Shown: positions 46,392 through 54,454 of the stretch, in pieces | Position numbering within the stretch: position 1 is the stretch's first letter | How the letters are laid out: every line of letters begins with the position of its first letter | From: Dorea sp. D27 | Lineage (GTDB): Bacteria; Bacillota; Clostridia; Lachnospirales; Lachnospiraceae | Assembly (NCBI RefSeq): GCF_001185345.1 | Contig: NZ_KQ236743.1 | Span: 997,954 to 1,061,953, forward strand | Length of the DNA: 64,000 nt | Direction of reading: 5' to 3' | The notes under the pieces: generated by a model | The model's database searches: none | What the model saw: the letters and a program-made list of their open reading frames with translations, nothing else | Told to the model about the DNA's origin: nothing | Translations under genes and position numbers: made by a program

Positions 46392-46940
46392 CTAAAATCT
46401 TGACCTCATGGATGACGCGTCAAAAGACGTATTCAGCAAATCCTGCAAATCCCCCGAGATATCTACATTGGTAGGTGTCACGAGGAATATGTAGTTTGAA
46501 ATCTTCTGAAGATTGCCGTTGATGGCAAACGTAGCGCCTGACGTGAAATCTATAATTCTCTGAGCCACTTCCAAATCCAACCCCTCAAGATTCAGAATGA
46601 CTGTCCTGCCTGACAGCAGGGTCTCTGTAATCTCCCTGGCATCATCGACAGAAGTGGGCTTGATGACACATACCTCCATGCTTACCCCGCTTCTCCTGGC
46701 GGGCTGGCGCATCGGTGTTACTTTATTATTCGAACGGGAAGACTTGGAAGATGTTCTGGCCGGAAGTTCGTAATCCTCTTCTTCCTCATCGTCATAGTCC
46801 TTTTCTTTCCGGAAGAAACTTCTCTTTGGCTTCTCTTCGTAATCGTCGTCCTCGTAGTCATCGTCGAAGAAATCATCATCATCGTAATCATCATCATCAC
46901 TCAGCTTCATGATATCCAGAAACTTATCTAATACTCCCAT
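46392..46940 (-). CDS. sepF: cell division protein SepF
   Basis: SepF joins FtsZ filaments to the membrane at the septum. The N-terminus (MGVLDKFLDIMKL) is the amphipathic membrane helix. A very acidic linker rich in Asp/Glu and Tyr follows (about 15-60). The C-terminal SepF domain (EVCVIKPTSVDDAREI, ILNLEGLD, DFTSGATFAING) is typical. At 182 residues it is longer than B. subtilis SepF owing to the linker. Confidence 0.95.
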   Translation of the reverse strand: MGVLDKFLDIMKLSDDDDYDDDDFFDDDYEDDDYEEKPKRSFFRKEKDYDDEEEEDYELPARTSSKSSRSNNKVTPMRQPARRSGVSMEVCVIKPTSVDDAREITETLLSGRTVILNLEGLDLEVAQRIIDFTSGATFAINGNLQKISNYIFLVTPTNVDISGDLQDLLNTSFDASSMRSRF

Positions 46941-46963
46941 TATAAAAAATCTCCTATCTTACG

Positions 46964-47662
46964 TTATACTTGAGCGTAATTGCGCTCACCGAATATACCG
47001 GTTCCCACTCGTACCATGGTGGCCCCTTCTTCAATTGCAATCTCGTAATCATTGGTCATACCCATGGAAAGTATACTCATATTCATATTATCAACGTTTT
47101 TGTTGGCAATGTCAACAGATAATTTGCGCAAACGGGCGAAAACAGCCCGGTTTTCCTCAGGATTTTCGACGTTCGGAGCGATTGTCATGAGACCCTTCAC
47201 ATTAAGATGAGAAAATCCTGCAATTTTCTCTACAATTTCATCTAATTCTTCAGGTATCACACCAAATTTACTCTCTTCTCTCGCAACATTTACCTCTATC
47301 AATATATTTGCAGTAATATTATGTTTTTCTGCTTCTTTTTCAATTGTTTCAGCAAGTCTCACAGAATCGACAGAATGAATCAGCTCTGTTTTATCAATCA
47401 TGTATTTTACTTTGTTCCTCTGCAGGTGTCCAATCATATGCCATCTGATGTCGTCCGGCAGCACCCCATATTTGTCGACCAGTTCCTGCACCTTGTTCTC
47501 CCCAAACACGCGTACGCCGAGGTCATAGGCATCTCTCAGAATATCTGCGGGCTTTGTCTTGCTCACTGCTATAAGCGTCACTTCGCTGCGGTCCCTCCCA
47601 GCCCTGTCACAGGCTTGCTGGATTCTGGCCTCTACTTGTTCCAGATTCTCTTTCAGCATCAT
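46964..47662 (-). CDS. yggS: YggS/PROSC-family PLP-binding protein
   Basis: A PLP homeostasis protein with a TIM-barrel fold. The PLP lysine is in IAVSKTKP; other family blocks are GENKVQEL, WHMIGHLQRNK and LSMGMTNDYEIAIEEG. GTG/ATG choices at 47659-47668 are clustered behind GGAG, so the start is uncertain by a few codons. It is the ylmE position of the ylm cluster, upstream of sepF. Confidence 0.92.
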   Translation of the reverse strand: MMLKENLEQVEARIQQACDRAGRDRSEVTLIAVSKTKPADILRDAYDLGVRVFGENKVQELVDKYGVLPDDIRWHMIGHLQRNKVKYMIDKTELIHSVDSVRLAETIEKEAEKHNITANILIEVNVAREESKFGVIPEELDEIVEKIAGFSHLNVKGLMTIAPNVENPEENRAVFARLRKLSVDIANKNVDNMNMSILSMGMTNDYEIAIEEGATMVRVGTGIFGERNYAQV

Positions 47663-47677
47663 CATCACTCCTCTGTT

Positions 47678-49054
47678 TTAAAATACGACATTGTTCTCTC
47701 TCACCGCCTTGCCGTCCAGGGCGATATGGTCATAATTGGCAAGTCCAAAGTTGTTTCCCGACTCTACGATATAGTATTCATCACTCTCGCACAATATCTT
47801 TATCTGCTTGAAGATCGCATATCCTTTATTAATATTATAGACGCCTTTCAGGCTTTTTGTATCCTTAAGCCTGTACGTGTCATTTGAATCTGCTTTGATC
47901 AGTACGGTATTTTCTTCAAAAGCGTCCGGGTTCAGATACACCATCCCCGTGTCATTATCCCGGTAGTAGACATCTGCCTTCTGGAATTCAGCGTTATCCT
48001 TCCCTGTGTCGATGAGCACGCCTGTTTCCTTGCTGTTTCCACCCTGCGTCAGATAATCCTCCGGTACGGTATAGAATTTTTTCCTGACTACCGACGATTT
48101 CGGTATTTTCAAACCGGATTCGTCTTCCAGTATCAGCTCGATATCAAGATAGCGTTCCTCCGCATACCTTATCATAGAACTTGTAAATGTAAGGAATCCG
48201 ATATTATAATCCTTCGTATTATATATGGCGAAACCGGCAACAGCCATCTCGTTGTCTTTTGTGAAACGGACTTTCACCTGTTTCGTCTCTGCCAGTTCCT
48301 GGGCCGTATCATCATCGAGTACGATGGCTAGTGTCCACGCATCATCGGTAATCAGCTTATATACCGGCTCTCCTGCCTTTATCTTCGTATTGTTCTTTAT
48401 GCTCTTGCGTTCATAATCCTTCTTTTCCACCATATCCTTCGTCACGTCTTTTAAATCCAGCCCCTCATAGCCATCCGTGGAGTAGATGACAATGCCATCG
48501 TCAGACGCAGGATATACCTGGAACTCTTCCTTCCCCTCGCTGATCATGCTTTCCAGCTGTGACTGCCTGCTCTGGCTCGATTTGCTCTCCAGCACCGCAG
48601 AGATATTATTCTTAAGTGTGTAGACATCACCGTACTGGCTTTCATTAAAATTCTCGCTGAAAGACTGCGTCTTTACAAGCAGTGCCGCCTGCTCTTCCGC
48701 AGTGAGGCTGGCGGCCTCCCCGCTGTCCGGCTCGTTAAAATCAAGCGTATCAGAGGAAAGCGTATATATCTGTGTCTTGGCGCCAACTTTTGTTCCCTCC
48801 GGAGCAAAATAATTGATATAGCCGTCCGCATCTGCATTGACGACTTCTTCCTGCCTGATGATAAATCCGGTATAAGCCGTATCTTTTAATATGGAACCTT
48901 CCCGCACTTCGTAAGCAGATACTTTCTTGTCTGTCAGGTAGAGAAGCACGGTCACTACAAGATAGATAAATATGACGCCAAATATGATGACCCCTATGTT
49001 TATATTCCATTTTTTCCGGTAAACCTGTATGTTGGTCAAATCGTTTCCTGCCAC
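47678..49054 (-). CDS. HlyD-like membrane-anchored protein
   Basis: A 458-residue protein with one N-terminal membrane helix (about 18-40) and a long outside part. Around residues 50-100 lies a biotinyl-lipoyl-like hairpin (FIIRQEEVVNADADGYINYF, then EGTKVGAKTQIY), as in HlyD-type membrane fusion proteins, but no transporter gene lies beside it. Such proteins occur next to sepF in Clostridia, and their role is unclear; a division or envelope function is inferred from context. The start is GTG at 49054 with AGGGGG upstream. Confidence 0.8.
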   Translation of the reverse strand: MAGNDLTNIQVYRKKWNINIGVIIFGVIFIYLVVTVLLYLTDKKVSAYEVREGSILKDTAYTGFIIRQEEVVNADADGYINYFAPEGTKVGAKTQIYTLSSDTLDFNEPDSGEAASLTAEEQAALLVKTQSFSENFNESQYGDVYTLKNNISAVLESKSSQSRQSQLESMISEGKEEFQVYPASDDGIVIYSTDGYEGLDLKDVTKDMVEKKDYERKSIKNNTKIKAGEPVYKLITDDAWTLAIVLDDDTAQELAETKQVKVRFTKDNEMAVAGFAIYNTKDYNIGFLTFTSSMIRYAEERYLDIELILEDESGLKIPKSSVVRKKFYTVPEDYLTQGGNSKETGVLIDTGKDNAEFQKADVYYRDNDTGMVYLNPDAFEENTVLIKADSNDTYRLKDTKSLKGVYNINKGYAIFKQIKILCESDEYYIVESGNNFGLANYDHIALDGKAVRENNVVF

Positions 49055-49070
49055 AATATAACCCCCTGTG

Positions 49071-50027
49071 TTATCGTATGTCTCTTAGCGTATGTAAGGC
49101 GGCGCCATGAAGATAGCTGAATGTCCTTCCCTGGAAAGTTCCGCGCCGTTCCATCTCCCCCGTCACTTCATCCTTCAATTTCCACCAGCTCTCGCCCCAG
49201 TTGCAGAACACGGCGTCTTTTTCTGGTATACGGCTGAACAGCCGCTCTACCGCCATGTCAGGACTTAAAAGCTCGAGGAAAAGTATGAGACGTTCTATAT
49301 ATTCTTCTTTTGAGCACAACGTTATTGTACCATTTTCATAAGCTTCACACAATGGTGTGTTTTTCGCCACATACAAAGAATGGATTTTCACCGTGTCAAT
49401 CTTCAGTGCAGATAGTATTCTCGCTGTTTCCATGCAGTCATCCCTGCCGTCTCCCGGAAGGTTGAGGATTACATGCGTGCATATATCAAATCCATAAGGG
49501 CGGATCATCAGGACCGCGTCTATAAATGCCGCAAGCGTATGCCCCCGGTTCATCTTCTCAAGCGTATGGTAATTGGCCGTCTGAAGTCCCAGTTCCACCG
49601 TTATCCCGACGTGATGCTCTCTGCCGATCTCCTGCAATATGTCCAGATATTCTTCCGTGATGCAGTCCGGTCTCGTTGACACGGCAATTTCAACGATATC
49701 ATCTATCTCTGCCGCCTCGGTTATAAACGACCGGAATTCTTCCGGCGGCAGGAAGGTGTTCGAATAGTTCTGGAAATATGCGATAAACAGGTCCGCATGA
49801 TATTTCTTTGAAATATACGCTTTCGTCCTGTCTATCTGAACAGCCACAGGAACCTCCGCCTCCATCGCTTCGAACCCTGTACCGGACGCAGCGCAGAAGA
49901 TACAGCCATTGCCTGTAATCCGGTTTGGACATGTGACAGGAAGATTTATCGGGAGCTTGTATACTTTCTCTCCATATTTATTTTTTAAAAATTGTGAATA
50001 TGGATAATAATACGGGTTTTGATCCAT
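49071..50027 (-). CDS. TIGR01212/YhcC-type radical SAM protein
   Basis: A 318-residue radical SAM enzyme with cluster cysteines in CPNRITGNGCIFC (C-x8-C-x2-C), a spacing typical of the YhcC/TIGR01212 group rather than CxxxCxxC. VELGLQTANYHTLEKMNRGH and THVILNLPGDGRDD follow. The reaction is unknown. It is upstream of the HlyD-like gene on the same strand. Confidence 0.85.
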   Translation of the reverse strand: MDQNPYYYPYSQFLKNKYGEKVYKLPINLPVTCPNRITGNGCIFCAASGTGFEAMEAEVPVAVQIDRTKAYISKKYHADLFIAYFQNYSNTFLPPEEFRSFITEAAEIDDIVEIAVSTRPDCITEEYLDILQEIGREHHVGITVELGLQTANYHTLEKMNRGHTLAAFIDAVLMIRPYGFDICTHVILNLPGDGRDDCMETARILSALKIDTVKIHSLYVAKNTPLCEAYENGTITLCSKEEYIERLILFLELLSPDMAVERLFSRIPEKDAVFCNWGESWWKLKDEVTGEMERRGTFQGRTFSYLHGAALHTLRDIR

Positions 50028-50109
50028 CTGACAAATTTTCCTTTCTTATGTATATTTTTGAATTGGTGCAGACATACTATGTTTAGCATCGAAAAAAGGA
50101 GGAAATCAC

Positions 50110-50322
50110 ATGAAATGGTTTGACAATACCGCTCTTACACTTGTTATCATAGGTGCAATTAACTGGCTTCTGGTCGGAATCTTCCGATTCGACCTCGTAG
50201 CTTTTCTCTTTGGTAATCTCTCCTGGCTGTCACGAATCATCTATACAATCGTAGGTTTATGCGGCTTATACCTCATCAGCCTTTACGGCAGAATTTCCAA
50301 TACACCAGGCAGCCGTTCATAA
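50110..50322 (+). CDS. DUF378 small membrane protein
   Basis: A 70-residue protein with two hydrophobic helices around NWLLVGIFRFDLVAFLFG, the signature of DUF378. The function is unknown. AAAAGGAGG precedes the ATG. It stands alone on the plus strand and ends in a terminator. Confidence 0.9.
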   Translation: MKWFDNTALTLVIIGAINWLLVGIFRFDLVAFLFGNLSWLSRIIYTIVGLCGLYLISLYGRISNTPGSRS

Positions 50323-50325
50323 GTA

Positions 50326-50357
50326 AGAGGGGTATCCCTGAAATGAGATGCCCCTCT
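50326..50357. terminator. terminator between DUF378 and DD-carboxypeptidase genes
   Basis: AGAGGGG (50326-50332) pairs with CCCCTCT (50351-50357), followed by ATTATTATT. It lies between convergent genes. Confidence 0.85.
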
Positions 50358-50361
50358 ATTA

Positions 50362-51336
50362 TTATTCCTCTTCCGGAATCGCTTCAATAATCCCAGTCAT
50401 ATCTTCATATAATATCGATTTTGTGTCCGCACCCATGACTACGGATATGTACGGCTTATTCTGTCGGTCTTCAGACAGCAGAATCAGGCAGTTGCCCGCC
50501 TCTTTCGTCGTTCCGGTCTTACCGCCGATGACAGCTGCATTCTGCGGAAGCGCCGCCTCTCCCAGCGCGTAGAAGCTCGTCGGCTCCCATGTAATCTGGC
50601 GCTTGACTCCGTCACTGCCTGTAATATCAGCAGTATATGCCTTTGTCTCTATGATATCCAAAAACTCATCTTGCTTGATGCATTCGTTGAAAATCAGATA
50701 CAGATCATATGCCGTCGTATAATGATTTTCATTATGTAGTCCGTTGGAATTCAGAAAATGACTTTCCGTCGCCATAAGCCTGGCGGCTTCTTCGTTCATC
50801 ATCTCTGCAAATCCTTCCATGCTGCCCCCTACATAGTCTGCGATTGCCACCGCGTTATCGTTGCCTGAATAAAGAAGAAGGCCATACAGCAAGTCCTCCA
50901 GTGTCAGCTTGTCACCTGCTTTCAGACCGCACGTCTGCTCATCCGGCGCAAAGCTGCTTTCATCCGCATCCGCGCCGACCGTGACAACGTCAGATAAATC
51001 TGCGTTCTTAATCGCGACCAGTGCTGTCATAATCTTCGTCGTGCTGGCAGGATACAGCCTCTCATGCACATGATAGGCAAAGTCCGTCTCATTCCTGTCT
51101 AAATCGAACAGTGCGGCCGCAGTATAATTACCGGCTTCCGGCGCATTATCAAGAGGGACATCCTCTGTTGCAACGCACAGATTCTCTGCAAACAGCTCTG
51201 CCTCATATATACTCTTATTATAATGTTCCGCCTCGTATCCGACGGCTGCACTGCCGGATACGGACAGCGCGCATCCTGTAAGCAGCACGCCGGCGGCAGC
51301 GGCACACAGGATGATAGTCTTACCGGTACATTTCAC
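50362..51336 (-). CDS. D-alanyl-D-alanine carboxypeptidase, lipoprotein form
   Basis: A penicillin-binding DD-carboxypeptidase (peptidase S11). The active serine is in ASTTKIMTA (SxxK), then SGN in LYSGNDNAVA and KTG in GGKTGTTKE. The N-terminus has a signal peptide ending in the lipobox LLTGC, so the enzyme is probably lipid-anchored rather than held by the C-terminal amphipathic helix of DacA. I chose GTG at 51336, which gives a clean signal peptide; the frame continues to 51360. It overlaps mgsA by 17 bp. Confidence 0.88.
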   Translation of the reverse strand: MKCTGKTIILCAAAAGVLLTGCALSVSGSAAVGYEAEHYNKSIYEAELFAENLCVATEDVPLDNAPEAGNYTAAALFDLDRNETDFAYHVHERLYPASTTKIMTALVAIKNADLSDVVTVGADADESSFAPDEQTCGLKAGDKLTLEDLLYGLLLYSGNDNAVAIADYVGGSMEGFAEMMNEEAARLMATESHFLNSNGLHNENHYTTAYDLYLIFNECIKQDEFLDIIETKAYTADITGSDGVKRQITWEPTSFYALGEAALPQNAAVIGGKTGTTKEAGNCLILLSEDRQNKPYISVVMGADTKSILYEDMTGIIEAIPEEE

Positions 51337-51715
51337 GCCAATCCAAATCCCCTCTGTCAATTGCTAATATTATCACTTCCGCCGTGGCCAGATTCGTAGC
51401 CATCGGTATGTTATGCATATCGCAGAGACGCACGACGTCGTTGACATTGGGCTCATGCGGCTTAGCGCTCAGCGGATCCCTCAGGAAGATAAGTGCATCA
51501 ATGTCGTTCTGCCCAATCTGAGCTCCAAGCTGCTGCATCCCTCCCAGCGGTCCTGCAAGATATTTGTGGATATTCAGATTTGTCACCTCTTCGATGAGAC
51601 GTCCGGTCGTTCCGGTGGCAAACAGATTATGCTTGCTTAAAATTCCACGGTATGCAATACAGAAGTTCTGCATCAGCGTTTTCTTGGAATCATGTGCAAT
51701 CAGGCCTATATTCAT
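51320..51715 (-). CDS. mgsA: methylglyoxal synthase
   Basis: MgsA converts dihydroxyacetone phosphate to methylglyoxal. The 131-residue protein starts MNIGLIAHDSKK, and has GTTGRLI, SGPLGGxQQ-like AGPLGGMQQLGAQI and FLRDPLSAKPHEPD-like FLRDPLSAKPHEP blocks, with catalytic acids and phosphate-binding residues retained. The ATG at 51715 has AAGGAG 8 bases upstream. It is between rodA and the DD-carboxypeptidase gene. Confidence 0.95.
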   Translation of the reverse strand: MNIGLIAHDSKKTLMQNFCIAYRGILSKHNLFATGTTGRLIEEVTNLNIHKYLAGPLGGMQQLGAQIGQNDIDALIFLRDPLSAKPHEPNVNDVVRLCDMHNIPMATNLATAEVIILAIDRGDLDWREMYR

Positions 51716-51727
51716 AGTATTCACTCC

Positions 51728-52852
51728 TTATTGATATTTTTTCGGCTGTAGACCTACATTTAAAACAAATCCAATACCGATATATAAACTGACCAGCGAT
51801 GTCAGTCCGTAACTTACAAACGGCAGCGGAACCCCAGTATTCGGAAGTACCTTCGTGGCGACCCCGATATTAATGAAGCTCTGGAACCCGATGAGCCCCC
51901 CGATACCGCAGCATATGATTTTCCCCGCCATATCCTGCGATCGGACCCCTATCAGAATACATTGTATCACAATTATTAATATGAGTGCAATAACAACACA
52001 AGAACCTATAAAACCTAATTCTTCCCCCACGATGGCGAAGATAAAGTCTGTCTGCGGCTCCAGAATAAAGTTCCCGTTTTTTACGGATGTCGTCGTGTTG
52101 TTATTGAGCCCTTTCCCTGTCAGCTGTCCGGAGCCGATAGCCATCTCAGAGTTGTTCTGCTGGTAGGCCCCGTCACTGGCATACTTCTCCGGTTCCAGAA
52201 AGGCGAGGATACGTTCCTGCTGGTAATCCTTCAGTATCTTCTGATCCGGCTGGACGACAATGCTCAGGAATATGATTGCTGTCGGTATCAGTATCAGCAG
52301 AACGGTTCCGATGAACTTGTAGCTCAGCCCACCGATATATATGAGCAGGCAGAGAACGAGCGCCGTACATATTGTAGTGGAAAGGTTTGGCTCCACGATA
52401 ATCAGTGCCAGCGGGACGCCAGCCAGCGCCGCATATTTTATGATAGTCCACCTGTAATTGATGTCCTCTTCATGCTTCATGAGGAACTTGGCAAAAAACA
52501 GGATTAACAGAATCTTGGCAAGTTCCGACGGCTGAAACGTCGTAAAGCCCAGGTCTATCCAACGGGTTGCCCCATTGACCTCATCCCCGATAAACAGCAC
52601 GAGCAAAAGGCTCAATATGGAAAATCCATAGATGAGCCAGTACATATTCAGTACCCATACATAATCAATGAGGGATACGACCGCCATCACGCCCAGCCCC
52701 AGCACTAGGCCGACTATCTGCTTGTTCTGGTATGATTCATTGGCGCTGCCGACTACGAGCACGCCGAGTATCGACAGAGCCAGTACGGATATGACTAATG
52801 TGAACTTGTAATCTTTTAACCGGTAAGGTTTTGTAAATCGAGGTAATTTCAC
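51728..52852 (-). CDS. rodA: rod-shape SEDS glycosyltransferase RodA
   Basis: A 374-residue SEDS-family peptidoglycan polymerase with about ten membrane helices. Typical stretches are ATRWIDLGFTTFQPSELAKI and the C-terminal NIGVATKVLPNTGVPLPFVSYG. RodA works with the class B PBP2 encoded upstream in the same operon to build the side wall. It overlaps minE by 4 bp. Confidence 0.94.
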   Translation of the reverse strand: MKLPRFTKPYRLKDYKFTLVISVLALSILGVLVVGSANESYQNKQIVGLVLGLGVMAVVSLIDYVWVLNMYWLIYGFSILSLLLVLFIGDEVNGATRWIDLGFTTFQPSELAKILLILFFAKFLMKHEEDINYRWTIIKYAALAGVPLALIIVEPNLSTTICTALVLCLLIYIGGLSYKFIGTVLLILIPTAIIFLSIVVQPDQKILKDYQQERILAFLEPEKYASDGAYQQNNSEMAIGSGQLTGKGLNNNTTTSVKNGNFILEPQTDFIFAIVGEELGFIGSCVVIALILIIVIQCILIGVRSQDMAGKIICCGIGGLIGFQSFINIGVATKVLPNTGVPLPFVSYGLTSLVSLYIGIGFVLNVGLQPKKYQ

Positions 52853-53061
52853 GTCTCTTCTCCTGCTATTTTAATCAATATGTGAGTTCTCGTTATCTCT
52901 ACATCAAATTCATCTTCTGTAAGTTCCATATATTTGGACAACGCTTTGTATAATTCCCGGCAGATATTATCGTATGCCGCCGGCGCACACTGTACACGGT
53001 CTGATGTGACAAGCACTTTCAGACGGTTTTTGGCTATCGACACAGAAGATTTTCTTAACAT
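52849..53061 (-). CDS. minE: cell division topological factor MinE
   Basis: A 70-residue protein with the N-terminal membrane-contact and anti-MinC part (SVSIAKNRLKVLVTSDR) followed by the C-terminal dimer domain. Presence of MinE together with MinCD means pole-to-pole oscillation is likely, rather than DivIVA-based placement. It is between minD and rodA. Confidence 0.92.
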   Translation of the reverse strand: MLRKSSVSIAKNRLKVLVTSDRVQCAPAAYDNICRELYKALSKYMELTEDEFDVEITRTHILIKIAGEET

Positions 53062-53072
53062 CTGGTTCCCTC

Positions 53073-53864
53073 CTAATCTTTCTTGAATAACTGTGAAAGT
53101 TTAGTGAAGAATCCTGTTTCAGTATTCAAATCCATAAAAGGTACTTCTATTCCCATGATCCTCTTGCATATATTGAGATATGCCTTGCCAGCTTTAGAAT
53201 CGATGCCGATAACCGGTTCGCCCTGGTTCGTTCCGATGACGACATGTTCGTCATCCGGAAGAGCGCCAATAAGAGGAACAGACAATATCTCCGTGACATC
53301 ATCCACGGACATCATATCTCCTCGTTTGACCATATCCATACGGATACGGTTGATGATGAGCTCTACCTGCGTCAGGCCGTTGTTCTCCAACAGTCCGATT
53401 ATCCTGTCGGCATCTCTGATGGCAGATACTTCCGGCGTCGTAACAACAATTGCGCGGTCTGCACCTGTGATGGCATTTTGGAACCCTTGTTCGATTCCTG
53501 CCGGACAGTCCAGAAGTATGTAATCAAATTCTTCTTTCAGCTCAGAAGTCAGCTTCTTCATCTGGCCCGGCGATATGGCCGACTTGTCCTTCGTCTGCGC
53601 TGATGGGAGCAGCCACAGGTTCTCATACCTCTTGTCCCTGATAAGCGCCTGCTTCAGCCTGCATGTGCCCTCAATCACGTCCACCAGATTATACACGATC
53701 TGGTTTTCCAGTCCCATGACGACATCCAGGTTCCTGAGCCCCAGGTCCGTATCAATCACTATGACCTTTTTGTCGAACTGGGATAAGCCAGCTCCTATAT
53801 TAGCCGTTGTCGTCGTCTTGCCGACTCCGCCTTTTCCTGATGTAATTACGATAACTTCGCCCAT
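53073..53864 (-). CDS. minD: septum-site determining ATPase MinD
   Basis: A 263-residue deviant-Walker ATPase: ITSGKGGVGKTT, VIDTDLGLRNLD, and the C-terminal amphipathic membrane helix (TKLSQLFKKD). MinD recruits MinC to the membrane. It overlaps minC by 19 bp and is followed by minE. Confidence 0.97.
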   Translation of the reverse strand: MGEVIVITSGKGGVGKTTTTANIGAGLSQFDKKVIVIDTDLGLRNLDVVMGLENQIVYNLVDVIEGTCRLKQALIRDKRYENLWLLPSAQTKDKSAISPGQMKKLTSELKEEFDYILLDCPAGIEQGFQNAITGADRAIVVTTPEVSAIRDADRIIGLLENNGLTQVELIINRIRMDMVKRGDMMSVDDVTEILSVPLIGALPDDEHVVIGTNQGEPVIGIDSKAGKAYLNICKRIMGIEVPFMDLNTETGFFTKLSQLFKKD

Positions 53865-54442
53865 GATAAACTTCCTCCTACATTCGGTTTTACTTCAATA
53901 TCTCCAATGCGAAGCCTTTTGGGGCTCATATGGAGTGCTGCGATGACCGCACTGCCATCACCTGCGGCACCTGCAATCACTGTGCCGTATATCGTGCCGA
54001 TGACCACCACATTACCTTTGGCGGCCACCTTGGCACCTTCTTCTACATCTCCGATGATGACGATGCTCGTCTCAGATTCTAAAATCTGTCTTCCTCTCAG
54101 TGTACCTCTATAGAACTGGCCGTCTCTTTCATGGATTTCCGAAAGGCTCTCATCCAGCATTCTTTTGTGCATCTGCTCTGTATATGTGTTCTTCTCTATA
54201 ATGCAGAGTATGTGTATTCCCGCGGCCTCCTCGATTGTCTCAACGAGCAGGCGCTCTTCCTCCTCCGTAAATGTCCGTCCTTCAAATTCCACTGCCATCT
54301 TTGCATTGTTAAAAAAATGCGCGGCGGATTCGAATCTGGTCTTGACTTCCGGTAATAAATCTCTGTAAGGCATCTCTCCGTCCAGGTGGATAGTGATGCC
54401 GTATTTATTACTCTTAATGAGAACCGGGTCTTTCACATTCAC
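53846..54442 (-). CDS. minC: septum-site determining protein MinC
   Basis: A 198-residue FtsZ inhibitor with the N-terminal domain (residues 1-~90) and the C-terminal beta-helix (GDVEEGAKVAAKGNVVVIG, TVIAGAAGDGSAVI) that binds MinD. It follows the PBP2 gene by 12 bp in the shape/division operon. Confidence 0.93.
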   Translation of the reverse strand: MNVKDPVLIKSNKYGITIHLDGEMPYRDLLPEVKTRFESAAHFFNNAKMAVEFEGRTFTEEEERLLVETIEEAAGIHILCIIEKNTYTEQMHKRMLDESLSEIHERDGQFYRGTLRGRQILESETSIVIIGDVEEGAKVAAKGNVVVIGTIYGTVIAGAAGDGSAVIAALHMSPKRLRIGDIEVKPNVGGSLSWAKLS

Positions 54443-54454
54443 TCATCCTTTCTG

